DNA of 64,000 nucleotides from Aldehydirespirator sp965219165 (GCA_965219165.1 CBDCMW010000002.1:2232001-2296000), one strand, 5' to 3'. Shown: positions 44,063 through 53,430, counted from the first letter of the stretch. Numbers and translations: made by a program. Notes: generated from the letters alone by a model not told the origin.

Positions 44063-44141
44063 GTATAACACAGCTACCGGAGCCAGTGTCGCCCAGCTAC
44101 CGGAACCGCGTCCCAAAGGTGTAACACACCCACCGGAGCCA
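44063..44141. repeat. short direct repeats of the TAACACA-CTACCGGAGCCA type
   Basis: GTATAACACAGCTACCGGAG (44063-44082), GCCCAGCTACCGGAACCG (44091-44108) and GTGTAACACACCCACCGGAG (44119-44138) share a core CACCGGAG/CTACCGGAG preceded by TAACACA. They may be the end of the IS481 element or operator copies for the divergent nuclease gene; no mirror copy was found at the other end. Confidence 0.5.
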
Positions 44142-44204
44142 ACGCGTCAAGCATGTACCGGGACAGCATATCAACCGCTCAGATCGCTCCAGACCGCGTG
44201 ACAA

Positions 44205-45197
44205 TCACGGCGGCGACCGCTGTGCGGCGTCGGCGGTGTGGGCTCGGTGGTACGCGGTCCAGACCTCGGGGCGGAGCCTTCCCCGCTGGGGCACGTCGAG
44301 TCCGCGGGCGCGGGCCCAGGCTCGGACCTCGGCCGTGGTCGGTTCCAAATCGGGGAGTTCGTGGCGCGGTGCCGGAAATCGATCGGCGAACGTGTCGGCG
44401 CCGGCGGTGCGGCGGTGCTCGGCTACGGCGGCGCCAAAGAACCGGTAGGTCCACTCCTGGGCCAGGGAGCGGGTCTCGCAGAACACGATCGGCACGCTCG
44501 GATAGCGCACAGCGGCTTCGCCGAGGGTGTCGGCAATGATGGCTGGGCGGACCCGGTCGAGTTTGAACAACTTCGAGTACCGGTCCTCTACGATGACCGC
44601 GGCCCGCTCCAGGGAGGCCAGACCGGCCAGCAGATACCAGAGCTTCCCTCCGGTGATGGTGGCCACCAGGTCGGCGAGACTCTTGCGTTCGACCCCGGCG
44701 AGGATCCGGCCGTCGTGCTCGACGGCGTAGTCACCGGCATGCAGGGCGCGCCGGACGGTGGTGGCCTGCTGGTGGGAGAACTTCCAGGCGTATCGCTCGT
44801 GGCTGTCGACGATGATCTCCAGGCTCTGCACGCCCGAAGCCCGAGCGGTCGGCAGCGACACGTTGGGGCGGGCTTGGTTGCGGGTGCGGGCCGACTGCCA
44901 GAACACCACCTGGCGGTTCCTGGCGGTGGCGAACACGAACTGGGAACGGTTCTCCCTTCCCCGATCAAGGACCAGATCGATGGTCGCGCCCCTGCGCACA
45001 CAGGACCGCACCGGGACCCGCTCGATGATCGAGGGATCAGCCGGCCAGTCCTGTGATGGATGACAGTAAACCTTCGACATCCGGGGCCACGTCTCGCGCA
45101 CCTTCAACACCACCGGCCCGGACCCCAGCGGCAGCCGCACCAAGAACGGCAACGACGACGCACCGTCAGGGTTGCGGGCAACAACAAAGTCCTCCAC
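44205..45197 (-). CDS. ERCC4-type nuclease fused to an Lsr2-like DNA-binding tail
   Basis: A 330-residue protein. The middle carries the ERCC4/XPF nuclease pattern: IIVDSHERYAWKF, RRALHAGDYAVEHDGRILAG, then GVERKSLADLVATI, giving the D...GDY...ERK motif. The C-terminal 40 residues, VRAWARARGLDVPQRGRLRP plus a following Tyr-x-x-Ala helix, match the DNA-binding domain of Lsr2. The N-terminal 120 residues are unassigned. Family members cut branched or distorted DNA, and Lsr2 binds AT-rich DNA in actinobacteria, so this may target foreign DNA or repair intermediates. Isolated gene; ATG at 45197. Confidence 0.85.
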   Translation of the reverse strand: MEDFVVARNPDGASSLPFLVRLPLGSGPVVLKVRETWPRMSKVYCHPSQDWPADPSIIERVPVRSCVRRGATIDLVLDRGRENRSQFVFATARNRQVVFWQSARTRNQARPNVSLPTARASGVQSLEIIVDSHERYAWKFSHQQATTVRRALHAGDYAVEHDGRILAGVERKSLADLVATITGGKLWYLLAGLASLERAAVIVEDRYSKLFKLDRVRPAIIADTLGEAAVRYPSVPIVFCETRSLAQEWTYRFFGAAVAEHRRTAGADTFADRFPAPRHELPDLEPTTAEVRAWARARGLDVPQRGRLRPEVWTAYHRAHTADAAQRSPP

Positions 45198-45618
45198 ACC
45201 AAGACACTAGCCACGCCCCAAACCCACGAGCCGGTCACCGGACTCGGTGACAACGAGTCGCTGTCGGGCGCAGCGAATTCCCTTCCGAACACGCGCTCCC
45301 ATTCGTAGGTCGGCACGATGGTGACCGTCGACGGTGCGAGCGGCAATCAGCGCGAAGTGCTGTCGCCGGCCCCGCCGGTGGCAGCCGCCTCACGCAGCGC
45401 AGCCAGGAACGTGCCACATCGCCGCGCAGCACCAATCCCGGCCGCCAAAGCCGCGATTCAATCAGACAGCAGGGTACGCGTCCCGTGTGATACCGCCGTG
45501 CTTCATCCGAGGCCAGAGTCGGTGCAGGCCTGCCTCACCCTCAACGCCTGTGCCACGATCGACCACTTTGGCGAAGAGCTCGCCTTCGCCTACCTGGACT
45601 GGCTGTGGGATGGAGGCC
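45198..45618. other. intergenic, no gene recognised
   Basis: About 420 bp between two minus-strand genes. Frames are open in places (for example HFGEELAFAYLDWLWDGG near 45580 on the plus strand) but match no family I know. Confidence 0.35.
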
Positions 45619-46014
45619 TCAGGGCCGCTCCACGGCGACGCCTAGCGCGTGGGCTGCGAGCGCGCCGAGATCCTCGGGGTCGGTGCTCAGCACTATGCCA
45701 TCGGGCTCAGCCATGGCGATGGCAACGGCGTCCACTGCCGAGATCTCTGAGGCTCGGCCTGTGCGGTCCCGGAGCCTGCCGGCGTTCCTCGCGATCTGCT
45801 CGGGCAATTGCTCTTCGATGTCGCAGCCCTTGAGGAAACGGTTCGTGACGGCATCGATGCTCTGGCGTCCCGTGAGGCATTCTGCCAGTACGACGGAGGG
45901 CACCACCGGCGGCCAGATGCCTCGGCGCTTCAACGATTCGATGCGAGCCGCCGAGAGGCGATCTCGGCTCGCGAGTCGGGTGACCGCCCCCGAGTCGAGA
46001 ACGACCGCTCTCAT
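45619..46014 (-). CDS. PIN-domain toxin (VapC type)
   Basis: A 131-residue PIN-domain protein. The acidic residues are seen in VVLDSGAVTRLA, LAECLTG, ISAVDAVAIAMAE and VLSTDPEDLGALA, the four-acid pattern of RNA-cleaving PIN nucleases. The ATG at 46014 overlaps the stop of the upstream small gene (ATGA). It resembles a VapC toxin cutting RNA, held in check by the preceding antitoxin. Confidence 0.85.
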   Translation of the reverse strand: MRAVVLDSGAVTRLASRDRLSAARIESLKRRGIWPPVVPSVVLAECLTGRQSIDAVTNRFLKGCDIEEQLPEQIARNAGRLRDRTGRASEISAVDAVAIAMAEPDGIVLSTDPEDLGALAAHALGVAVERP

Positions 46015-46229
46015 CAGGTGCCGGGCGCCTTCTTGAGGTGGCGCTCGATGCGGTCGCACCAGGCTTCGGCCTCGGCCACCTCCTGCGGTGACGGCTCGCC
46101 GACTTCCTCGATCAGTTCGGCAAGATAGCAGTCTGTCTCGTTCAGAAGCTCACTGCGGCGTGCGGGCGCGGGGCTTCGAACGCGCCGGCCGTTGTGTGCC
46201 GCGCTTCGAGCCCCTCCGACCGTCGCCAT
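46014..46229 (-). CDS. antitoxin partner of the PIN-domain protein
   Basis: A 71-residue protein with a basic N terminus (GGARSAAHNGRRVRSPAPAR) and an acidic helical end (CYLAELIEEVGEPSPQEVAE, RHLKKAPGT). I do not recognise a ribbon-helix-helix, but position and overlap with the toxin gene fit a VapB-type antitoxin. The ATG at 46229 sits only 7 nt from a probable -10 box, so the mRNA is likely leaderless. Confidence 0.75.
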   Translation of the reverse strand: MATVGGARSAAHNGRRVRSPAPARRSELLNETDCYLAELIEEVGEPSPQEVAEAEAWCDRIERHLKKAPGT

Positions 46230-46264
46230 ACATGAAATAATACAGCATTGATGAAGAATATCAA
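46229..46264 (-). promoter_or_regulatory. probable leaderless promoter of the PIN toxin-antitoxin pair
   Basis: On the minus strand TTGATA (46264-46259), a 16-bp spacer and TATTAT (46242-46237) form a near-consensus promoter. The ATG starts 7 nt later, so transcription should begin at or next to the start codon. The run is AT-rich against a GC-rich background. Confidence 0.6.
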
Positions 46265-46506
46265 CCCGACGAGTCGTCACAGATCAGCTTGGCCAGCCAG
46301 CCCACGCGTCCGGCAGCCGGCCTAAAGCCGATGTCAGTGGCCGGACGAGCCAGGAAACGCCGGACCGACATGAGCGGACCCCGTTCGCGGGCTGTCCAGT
46401 CTCGTGCTAGTAGCGCTCGTGCCGGCGCCCAGAGGACGAATCTCGCGGCAGTTGGTGGCAAGACATTGCGTTAGCACAGATGAAATTCTTGTACTGCATG
46501 GGGCGG

Positions 46507-46960
46507 ATGTCTGCATCAGTGCTTCCTCGGCACGTCTCGGGCGAGATCGACGCCGCGCTGGGCGGAGCACGGGTGATTCTGATTCACGGCGCCCGGCAGA
46601 CGGGCAAGACCACGCTCGCCCGGCAGGTATGCGACCGATTGGGAGGCACATTCGCCACGCTCGACGATCCGGCTCTGCTGGAGGCGGCCCGAGGCGACCC
46701 GGTCGGATTCGTCGAGCAGCCGGGACCGCTGGTGGTCGACGAGATCCAGCGGGCCGGCGATCCGCTGGTGGCCGCAATCAAGATGGCCGTCGACCGCGAT
46801 CCGTCACCGGGTCGGTTCGTCATCACGGGTTCGACGAACTTTCTGACCGTGCCCACGGTGTCGGAATTGCTGGCCGGGCGGCTGGCCATCATCGATCTAT
46901 GGCCGTTCTCGGCGGGCGAACTTGCCCGCGGGCCCGCTGAGAACTTCGTCAGCGTGGCGC
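46507..46960 (+). pseudogene. AAA_14 ATPase, N-terminal fragment (third copy)
   Basis: From the ATG at 46507 (MSASVLPRHV) the frame shows RVILIHGARQTGKTTLARQV (Walker A), PLVVDEIQRAGDPLV (Walker B) and GRFVITGSTNFLTVPTVSE, then LWPFSAGELARGPAENF. It ends at about residue 150 of the roughly 400 expected, before the DUF4143 part, where antitoxin-like sequence begins. No nuclease-like end is present. A longer in-frame start at about 46483 exists. Confidence 0.75.
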
Positions 46961-47056
46961 AATGTGCCTGTCGCCGACACCGGTCTCGACGCGGTCGACT
47001 GGAGCATTCCTGCGTGACTGTGAGAGTCTGACGCCCCAGCAGCACGACAGATTCGA
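46958..47056 (+). pseudogene. decayed copy of the 53845-54356 toxin-antitoxin pair
   Basis: TGTGCCTGTCGCCGACACCG matches the antitoxin start at 53860, and GCATTCCTGCGTGACTGTGA (47013 on) matches the toxin at 54080. It then reads CGACAGCAAACGCG before switching to the macroglobulin-flanking sequence at 47057. So a toxin gene was cut at RFDSKR and the macroglobulin block is attached at that point. Confidence 0.8.
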
Positions 47057-50000
47057 CAGCAAACGCGTCTACTCGGTGGCCTGCGCGCTGAGCGGTGAGG
47101 CTCACCGCTGGTCTTGCACGATGACTGTGTCGGTGCGGGAGCGGCCGAATACTTCGGGGGCGTAGATTTCTTCGGCTTTGGCTGGGGGCACGACGAAGGT
47201 GCCCGGGGTGGTGGCCCGGACGACGTAGCTGTATTCATGGGTGCCGGCCCGCAGGTACGACGAGAAGGCCTCGGCACGATCGTCGCGGAGGTTCTGGTGC
47301 TCGTACCAAGTCCACCACCACCATGAATCGGCGGCCCCGCCGCGGCGGGCGTCGACCTCGCCGGTCACCGCCAGTGCCGGGTTGAGCGACTCGAAGCCTG
47401 CGGGCATGGGATCGACCAGCGCCATGTTGGTGCGTCGGCTGTCGTTGACCATGGTCACGTTGACCCGCACCTGGGCCCCGGCCAGCACATGCCAGACATC
47501 GTCGTCGTCGAGCCACACATCGCCGGGATCGTCGACTGCCTCGTAGCTGCGCTGCACCACGAAGCCCCGGTCCAGAGGATCCAGGTTGAGGTCGTCGGGG
47601 GCGTAGCGAAGACCGAGGCGGTAGTAGAGGCGGCCTTCTCCGTCCTTCTCGACGATGAGATCGGAGTCGCCCACTGCCAGCAGCTCCGCCATCGGGACCA
47701 GCGTCAGGGCGCGATCGGTGCTGCGCCCGGAGAACTGGTGCTGCGCGGCGTAGAGGTCGCCGAGCCACACCCGGGCAACGAAGTCGGGATCGGTCGCCTC
47801 GAAGGCGGCGAAGTAACGGTTCAGGGCCAGCAGGATGAACGAGTTCTCCTGGACGTTGTTCCAGCGTCCCTTGACCCGGTTGGCCAACAGTCCAGCCACG
47901 ACCTTGGCAACGAGATCCGACTCGGGAGCCATCGTGATCAGAGCATCGAGCACGATGGCGTCGGTGCGGCGGTCGGAATGCAGCAGCAGATAGGCGTCTT
48001 CTCCGTAGTCCGTGACGAATGCGGCTGCCCCCGCGGACTCGACGACTCGGTTGTTGAGGACCCGCTCGATACTGGCTTCGACGGCGTCGTCGTCGACTAC
48101 CGGCCAAATCCAGGCGAGGGCATCCGACTCCAGATCCGTGCCCCGGCGTTCCCAGAGGGCGAGGGCGGCGCGGGCGTCTCGATCCCCGCCCAGCGATCGG
48201 ACATGAAGCGCGTAGGCCAACAGCATGTCGGTGCTTCGCTGGCTGTAGTAGGCCGGGATCCGGTCTTCGATGCTTTGCAGATACCAGTGCCCGCTGGCCA
48301 TGACGCCATCGGACACGGCGAAGCCCTCGTTCTGGGCGACTGTCAGAGCATGCATCGCCTGAATCGACTGGTATGGGCTCGAAGGACGGTTGCGCGACCA
48401 CCACCCGAAGCCGCCATCGCTGTTCTGGAGGGCCGACAGTTCGGCGATGTCGCGGCGCACGGCGGCGTCGAGTTCGTCGGGGCTGGCGAGACCCTCGGCC
48501 TCGAAGGCCCCGAGCACGTCGCGCAGTGCGGAGATGGCCAGGATGCGGCTGGCGTAGGCATCGGAGCTGGCGTACCGATAGTCGGAGAGGTACAGCACGG
48601 CGTCGGTCAGGGCCTGGAGCGCGGTCGATGAGGTGTTGATCTCGAGCCCGCCGAACTGAGGAATCACGTCTCGCGGCGCGGCTATCGACTGGACGACCGC
48701 GCCCTCGTCGACCACCCCGTAGGTGGCGAATGCCTCGCTGGTGGCCGGGGTGTACACAGGCAGGGCGACGATCTGGGCGTCGGCGTGGTCGCCCGACACC
48801 GCCACCGCCCGGAAGCGGGCTGTGCCCGGTGAGTTCGTTCGCGCCGGGAACCGGACCTCGACCCGATCGTTGGCGGGCACCGTCACCCGCCGTCCCGGCG
48901 ACCCGGCCAGCTCGAGGTTGGAGGTCTGCACGACCAGGTCCACCTCCATGGCGGAGTCGGTTTGGTTCTGGACGACGATCGGCAGCTCGAACTCGTCGCC
49001 GTAGTTCAGGAACCGGGGGGCCGAGGGCCGGACCTGGAGGGGCAATTGCGCGGTGATGGCGGACTCGGCCGTGCCGAAGCGCTCGGCGCCGTCGACCGCG
49101 ACCGCCATCACCCGGTAGCGGGTGAGGTTGTCGGGCAGGTCGAACTCGACCGTGATCCGGCCCGCGGCATCGGTGGCTGCCTCGGGGTCGAACAGTGCCA
49201 GAGCGTCGAGGTTCTCGCGGACATCGACTTGGAGTCCTGCCGAGCCAGACCCGTCGCCCCCGTCGAAATCCGCGGCCTCCTCCAGCTCGAGGGCGGCTGC
49301 CTCGGATTCTGCGTAGTCCTCCTCGATCAGGCGAAGGAGCTCTTGGGGGCTCTCAAGCAGGATGGTGCCTCGGCCTCGCGCGGTGTGCAAGTGCGCCGTC
49401 CGAGGACGGTAGAAGACATCGATGGGGTCGATCAACTCGTAGCCCGACACGGCCAGCACCGCCTCGTCCACAACGATGAGAAGCACGTTGGCCCCCTCGA
49501 TCGGATCACCGCCGGCATCGTTGACTTCCACCGCGATGCTCGCGGCCGCGCCGGGCTTGACCACTGTCGACGCGGGCTCGGCTGTGACGTCGAGAGTCCG
49601 CAGCAAGGGCGGGACTCGCAGCAAGGCTTGCCCGGACGCATAGGCGGGACGATGGGGCACACCGTCCAAGCTGGTTCCGTCATCGGCGGTTCGCTCGGTG
49701 GTGGAGACAATCTCGACCTGCACCGCGAGCTCGGGAACATGATCGTCGGTGATCGGCACTTCGAGAACGGCGGCATGGTCAGCGATCTCGAAGGTGCGGA
49801 GCTCGATGATCTGGTTGTGGGCGATCGTCAGGAGGCCGGTCGCCGAGGCGAAGGGCGAGTCGACGAGGATCTCTGCAGTGTCGCCCGCGGCGTAGCTCTC
49901 GGCATCGGGAATCAGGTTGGCGGCTTCGAGATCGATTCTGCGGCTCGGTGGGCCGCTTCTTGCGCCGGCTACCCAGCGGGTCAACTCGCTGCGGCTGGTC

Positions 50001-53000
50001 CGCCCCGCGTCATCGACGACGTTGGCAGAGATGCGGTAGCGGCCTCCGATGTCAGCCGCGAACTCGCAGTCGACCGGCGTCTGCTCCGAAACGGCCTCGC
50101 AGGTCTCTGCGTCCATCGGGACCTCAGTCCACTGGCCGTCGACGTACTGGTTGACGATGCGCGCCGCGGTGATCTCGAAGGATCGGCCAGGAACCGGGTT
50201 GCCGTCGATGTCGGTTACCACGGCGCCGATGTCGAGCCCGTCTCCGGCCCTCACGAAAGTACGGGCGGAGCGAACACCGACATAGAGGCTGGCGGAATGG
50301 ACCAGGACGCCGGTTGCCGATGCCCATTGCTGGCGGTTCACGTCGAGCACTCGAGCTTCAGCGGTCACCGTGGTGGGGAGATGGTCGCCATCGCCTTCAA
50401 AATCCATGCGCAGGTAATGGCTGCCGCTGGAGTCGGTCCTGCCCGAGAAGGTCTCGCGCCGCGGCTCGGCCCACGGCTCGTCGAAGTCGCCGAAGTACCA
50501 CCATGGACGCCATACGCCGAACGTGAACTCGCTCCAGTTGGGCGGGGAGTACGAGCCCTGCCGGGTGGTGACCGTCCAGGTGACCTCGGCGTCGGGGAGG
50601 GGGCCGCCGGAGAAGTACGTGGCGTCGACCGCGGCCACCGCCGGCTCGTCGACCAGATGGGGACCGGCTGATTCGAGGCGTGCTTCCACTTCGAACTCGG
50701 GGCGGCGGAACTCCTGGACCTGGAACGAGTGATGGTGCCGGCCACTTCCGGGGCTGCCCGGACGCTCAAACACGATGCTGCTCCAGCCGAGGTTTGCCCC
50801 TTCCGGCAATTCGACGGTGAGATCAAACCCGCCGTGGTCGTCCAAACGGATCTCACCGTTGCCGAGATCGTTGCCGAACGGGCCGACGACACTGTAGGTG
50901 ACCAGCTCTCCGCGGGGAAGGAACTCGAGGTCGCCATCGCCGCTCAGATCGAGCTTTCGAACCCAGCCCTTCAGGTGCAGCGTCTCGCCGGGGCGGTATA
51001 TGCCGCGATCATCCGCGGTGTACCAGATGGTCTGGTCAGCCTGCGGCCTCGCCGCGACGCTCACCGGGTTGAGGGCCCGGTCGGCGCCGAGCGAGGCGAC
51101 GACCCACCCATGCCCGCCGAGATCGAGCGAGGCGCGGGCGAGGCCGTTGTCATCGGTGGTGAGCGTCGCGTCCCGGCCCTCCAACTCGATTTCCACACCG
51201 GCCAGCGGATCGCCGGAGCGCAGGTCGGTGGTCCACACCGCCACATCGCGATAGTCGGTGATCATGTCGACGCCGATATCGGTGTCTTGCACCCAGGCCA
51301 TCGTCGACTGGCCGGTCGAGGTCTCTGCAAGCCGGCCAGCGCCGTCGACAATCATGACCACATGACCGTGCTCGCCGTCGAGGGCACCGGAGAGATCTAT
51401 GGGAACCTCGGTGAGGGCGTCATGGTCGATACCGGTGTCGACGATCTCGTCGATTGCCGGAGGCCACGGCACATCCACCGCACTCCTGTCCCGGCTCCGT
51501 CGCCAGTGAGATGAAAAATCCAAGAACGACCCGTAGTCACTCGGCTCCACGGCATAGAGGCGCACACGAAGCTGCTCCCATTGGCGCACCATGACAGGAA
51601 TCGTCTGCTGCGCACCGAGCGGATCAACGGTGGCGAGTCGCCCTCCCATGAGGCTGAGATGGGGGAGGGCTTCGTCGATGCTGAACTCAACGGTCTCGGG
51701 CTCTCCCAGGGTCTGACCGAACACGTCGCCCAGCCCTTCGGGGATCACCACTTCATAGGTGGTGCCGCCGGCCGTAGGCCCGGCGATGGTCATGGTGCGG
51801 CCGTGCACCGAGATGGTGGCGCCGGGGAGTTCTGGCGTTATGGAGACGTCGGCCGCATCGAGCGTTTCGGCATCCAGCGTGTTGTTGAACCAAACGGCGA
51901 GCGCACGCCCCGGCCGACACCCTTGATATGAGCAACTTGTGTCCTCCAGCCGCAGCGGCGCGTACGTATGGGCCTCCACAACAGACGAGTTGCCGCTGGT
52001 GTTCGGGCCCTCGGCCGACGGCACATGTGGGCCGACCTCGATCCTGATCGATGAGTCGGGCTCGAGCGGCGCCGCCGGGCGGAAGGCGACCCATGTGTCG
52101 TCGAGTGCATACCCGAGCAGGGAACTGATGTACTCATCGCCTTCGATCTCGGCAACACTGGCAAGGCGGATCTGATGCTGGTCGCCACCGGCTGAGAACG
52201 TGACGGCCTCAAGCGCCGCGGCAGGTTCGATCCGCTGATCGAAGGCGACGAGGAAGACCGGTCGAAGATCGAGCGAGTCGTGCTGGGGGATGAGCCACAC
52301 CATGCTGGGCGCGGGGGTCTCGAACTCGACGCGAACGGCCTCGGCCAGTTCGCCGCCGGACTGCGACGTCGTCGGTGCGGGGACTTCGACCACATAGGAA
52401 GTCGCCATCGGCAAGCGGTCGAATATCTCCGGGTCGTGTTCGAAGCGGAGTGTGCGAGTGCCGATCCATTGCCAGCGCCCCGGCAACGACGGCGTGATCG
52501 TGACTGGAATGTCGAGGTCGTCGAGTTGGCCGATGGTGGCGAGCGGCACCATCGGCTGGTTGAAGGTGACGCTGACGAAGGGAGCGATCCCCACATCACC
52601 CTCAGGCTGCACCCGCAGCACCGCCAGGGGTCCGGGATCGACATCGGTTGCGTCGATGTCCGGCCCGGCCGGGAACGGCCGATCAATGGTCTCGCCGGTG
52701 CGGGGCGGCGGCAGCGTCTCGGGCGGGCGGTTGAAGTCGGCTGCGTCGCTCTCGTCGTCGTCCCATGGCGGCAGTCGGTCGGTCACCGAGCGGATTTCCG
52801 CAGCATCGAGCGGACTGCCGTCTACTCGGCTCACCGCCGGCGAACTCAGACCGCCGATTGCATCGCCCTCGCTCAGGCGAACGGTCAAGACTGTTCCCCG
52901 CCCCGAACCGCCCAAACCGCGGGCCGAAGCTATGGGAGCAAGTGTGGGAGCCTGGCCGGACCGGTCGCCCTCGCCGCCAGGAGCAGGTGTGGAAGCGTGG

Positions 53001-53335
53001 CCGGACCGGTCGCCCTCGCCGCCAGGAGCAGGTGTGGAAGCGTTGCCGGACCGGTCGCCCGCTCCCGCGTCAGGATCGCCATCGCCTGAGCAGGCGCCGG
53101 CCAGCAGCACAACAACGATTCCTACGATTAGGCAACGCCTCAAATGTTCCGGCATGGATTGGCAACCCTCCTAGTGCAGTCTGGAGGTTATGACGACACA
53201 AGGCACGGATCAGTTCCCAGGATCCATGGGCATATCCGAACAGCACTGGGGTGCTCACGCAACTCGGAACACCCAAGGTTGTCCAAGCGGGTGGTCCTGT
53301 GACAGACCCGGCCGCCGGCGACCCCCGGAAGCAAC
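47053..53335. repeat. segmental duplication, copy B (intact)
   Basis: About 6.3 kb shared with 34150-37378 in direct orientation (copy A lacks about 3.1 kb). It spans the whole macroglobulin gene and about 180 bp of its 5' side up to CGGAAGCAAC. Left edge inside the decayed toxin gene. Confidence 0.9.
47102..53155 (-). CDS. alpha-2-macroglobulin-like lipoprotein without thioester
   Basis: A 2017-residue exported lipoprotein: signal VGIVVVLLAGAC with lipid Cys22, three 15-residue GDRSG-type repeats, Ig-like domains (FVSVTFNQPMVPLATI near 215), MG2-type DDRGIYRPGETLHLKGWVRK (near 710), the A2M signature FDPEAATDAAGRITVEFDLP then DNLTRYRVMAVAV (near 1325), and a helical thioester-domain-like region (1510-1770) with a C-terminal receptor-like domain. 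Bacterial A2Ms trap attacking proteases. At the thioester site the family has YPYGC-x-EQ-x-x-SR; here it reads YRYASSDAYASR, so Cys and Gln are gone and covalent trapping is impossible. Non-thioester A2Ms (YfaS-like) are known. No penicillin-binding protein gene follows. A duplicated, broken copy lies at 34200-37198. Confidence 0.93.
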   Translation of the reverse strand: MPEHLRRCLIVGIVVVLLAGACSGDGDPDAGAGDRSGNASTPAPGGEGDRSGHASTPAPGGEGDRSGQAPTLAPIASARGLGGSGRGTVLTVRLSEGDAIGGLSSPAVSRVDGSPLDAAEIRSVTDRLPPWDDDESDAADFNRPPETLPPPRTGETIDRPFPAGPDIDATDVDPGPLAVLRVQPEGDVGIAPFVSVTFNQPMVPLATIGQLDDLDIPVTITPSLPGRWQWIGTRTLRFEHDPEIFDRLPMATSYVVEVPAPTTSQSGGELAEAVRVEFETPAPSMVWLIPQHDSLDLRPVFLVAFDQRIEPAAALEAVTFSAGGDQHQIRLASVAEIEGDEYISSLLGYALDDTWVAFRPAAPLEPDSSIRIEVGPHVPSAEGPNTSGNSSVVEAHTYAPLRLEDTSCSYQGCRPGRALAVWFNNTLDAETLDAADVSITPELPGATISVHGRTMTIAGPTAGGTTYEVVIPEGLGDVFGQTLGEPETVEFSIDEALPHLSLMGGRLATVDPLGAQQTIPVMVRQWEQLRVRLYAVEPSDYGSFLDFSSHWRRSRDRSAVDVPWPPAIDEIVDTGIDHDALTEVPIDLSGALDGEHGHVVMIVDGAGRLAETSTGQSTMAWVQDTDIGVDMITDYRDVAVWTTDLRSGDPLAGVEIELEGRDATLTTDDNGLARASLDLGGHGWVVASLGADRALNPVSVAARPQADQTIWYTADDRGIYRPGETLHLKGWVRKLDLSGDGDLEFLPRGELVTYSVVGPFGNDLGNGEIRLDDHGGFDLTVELPEGANLGWSSIVFERPGSPGSGRHHHSFQVQEFRRPEFEVEARLESAGPHLVDEPAVAAVDATYFSGGPLPDAEVTWTVTTRQGSYSPPNWSEFTFGVWRPWWYFGDFDEPWAEPRRETFSGRTDSSGSHYLRMDFEGDGDHLPTTVTAEARVLDVNRQQWASATGVLVHSASLYVGVRSARTFVRAGDGLDIGAVVTDIDGNPVPGRSFEITAARIVNQYVDGQWTEVPMDAETCEAVSEQTPVDCEFAADIGGRYRISANVVDDAGRTSRSELTRWVAGARSGPPSRRIDLEAANLIPDAESYAAGDTAEILVDSPFASATGLLTIAHNQIIELRTFEIADHAAVLEVPITDDHVPELAVQVEIVSTTERTADDGTSLDGVPHRPAYASGQALLRVPPLLRTLDVTAEPASTVVKPGAAASIAVEVNDAGGDPIEGANVLLIVVDEAVLAVSGYELIDPIDVFYRPRTAHLHTARGRGTILLESPQELLRLIEEDYAESEAAALELEEAADFDGGDGSGSAGLQVDVRENLDALALFDPEAATDAAGRITVEFDLPDNLTRYRVMAVAVDGAERFGTAESAITAQLPLQVRPSAPRFLNYGDEFELPIVVQNQTDSAMEVDLVVQTSNLELAGSPGRRVTVPANDRVEVRFPARTNSPGTARFRAVAVSGDHADAQIVALPVYTPATSEAFATYGVVDEGAVVQSIAAPRDVIPQFGGLEINTSSTALQALTDAVLYLSDYRYASSDAYASRILAISALRDVLGAFEAEGLASPDELDAAVRRDIAELSALQNSDGGFGWWSRNRPSSPYQSIQAMHALTVAQNEGFAVSDGVMASGHWYLQSIEDRIPAYYSQRSTDMLLAYALHVRSLGGDRDARAALALWERRGTDLESDALAWIWPVVDDDAVEASIERVLNNRVVESAGAAAFVTDYGEDAYLLLHSDRRTDAIVLDALITMAPESDLVAKVVAGLLANRVKGRWNNVQENSFILLALNRYFAAFEATDPDFVARVWLGDLYAAQHQFSGRSTDRALTLVPMAELLAVGDSDLIVEKDGEGRLYYRLGLRYAPDDLNLDPLDRGFVVQRSYEAVDDPGDVWLDDDDVWHVLAGAQVRVNVTMVNDSRRTNMALVDPMPAGFESLNPALAVTGEVDARRGGAADSWWWWTWYEHQNLRDDRAEAFSSYLRAGTHEYSYVVRATTPGTFVVPPAKAEEIYAPEVFGRSRTDTVIVQDQR

Positions 53336-53430
53336 CGCAACTGCGGTGTGTCTCCACCGCCGGCGTCATAGCCCTCGCGAGGCTTCACAGGACGTACTGC
53401 CTGCGCCTCTCCCGCAACAGGATCGGCCCT

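Noticed and set aside
48962..50671. 569-codon open frame antisense to the macroglobulin gene
   Set aside because: No domain, composition of a shadow frame; the minus-strand gene has a signal peptide and A2M motifs.
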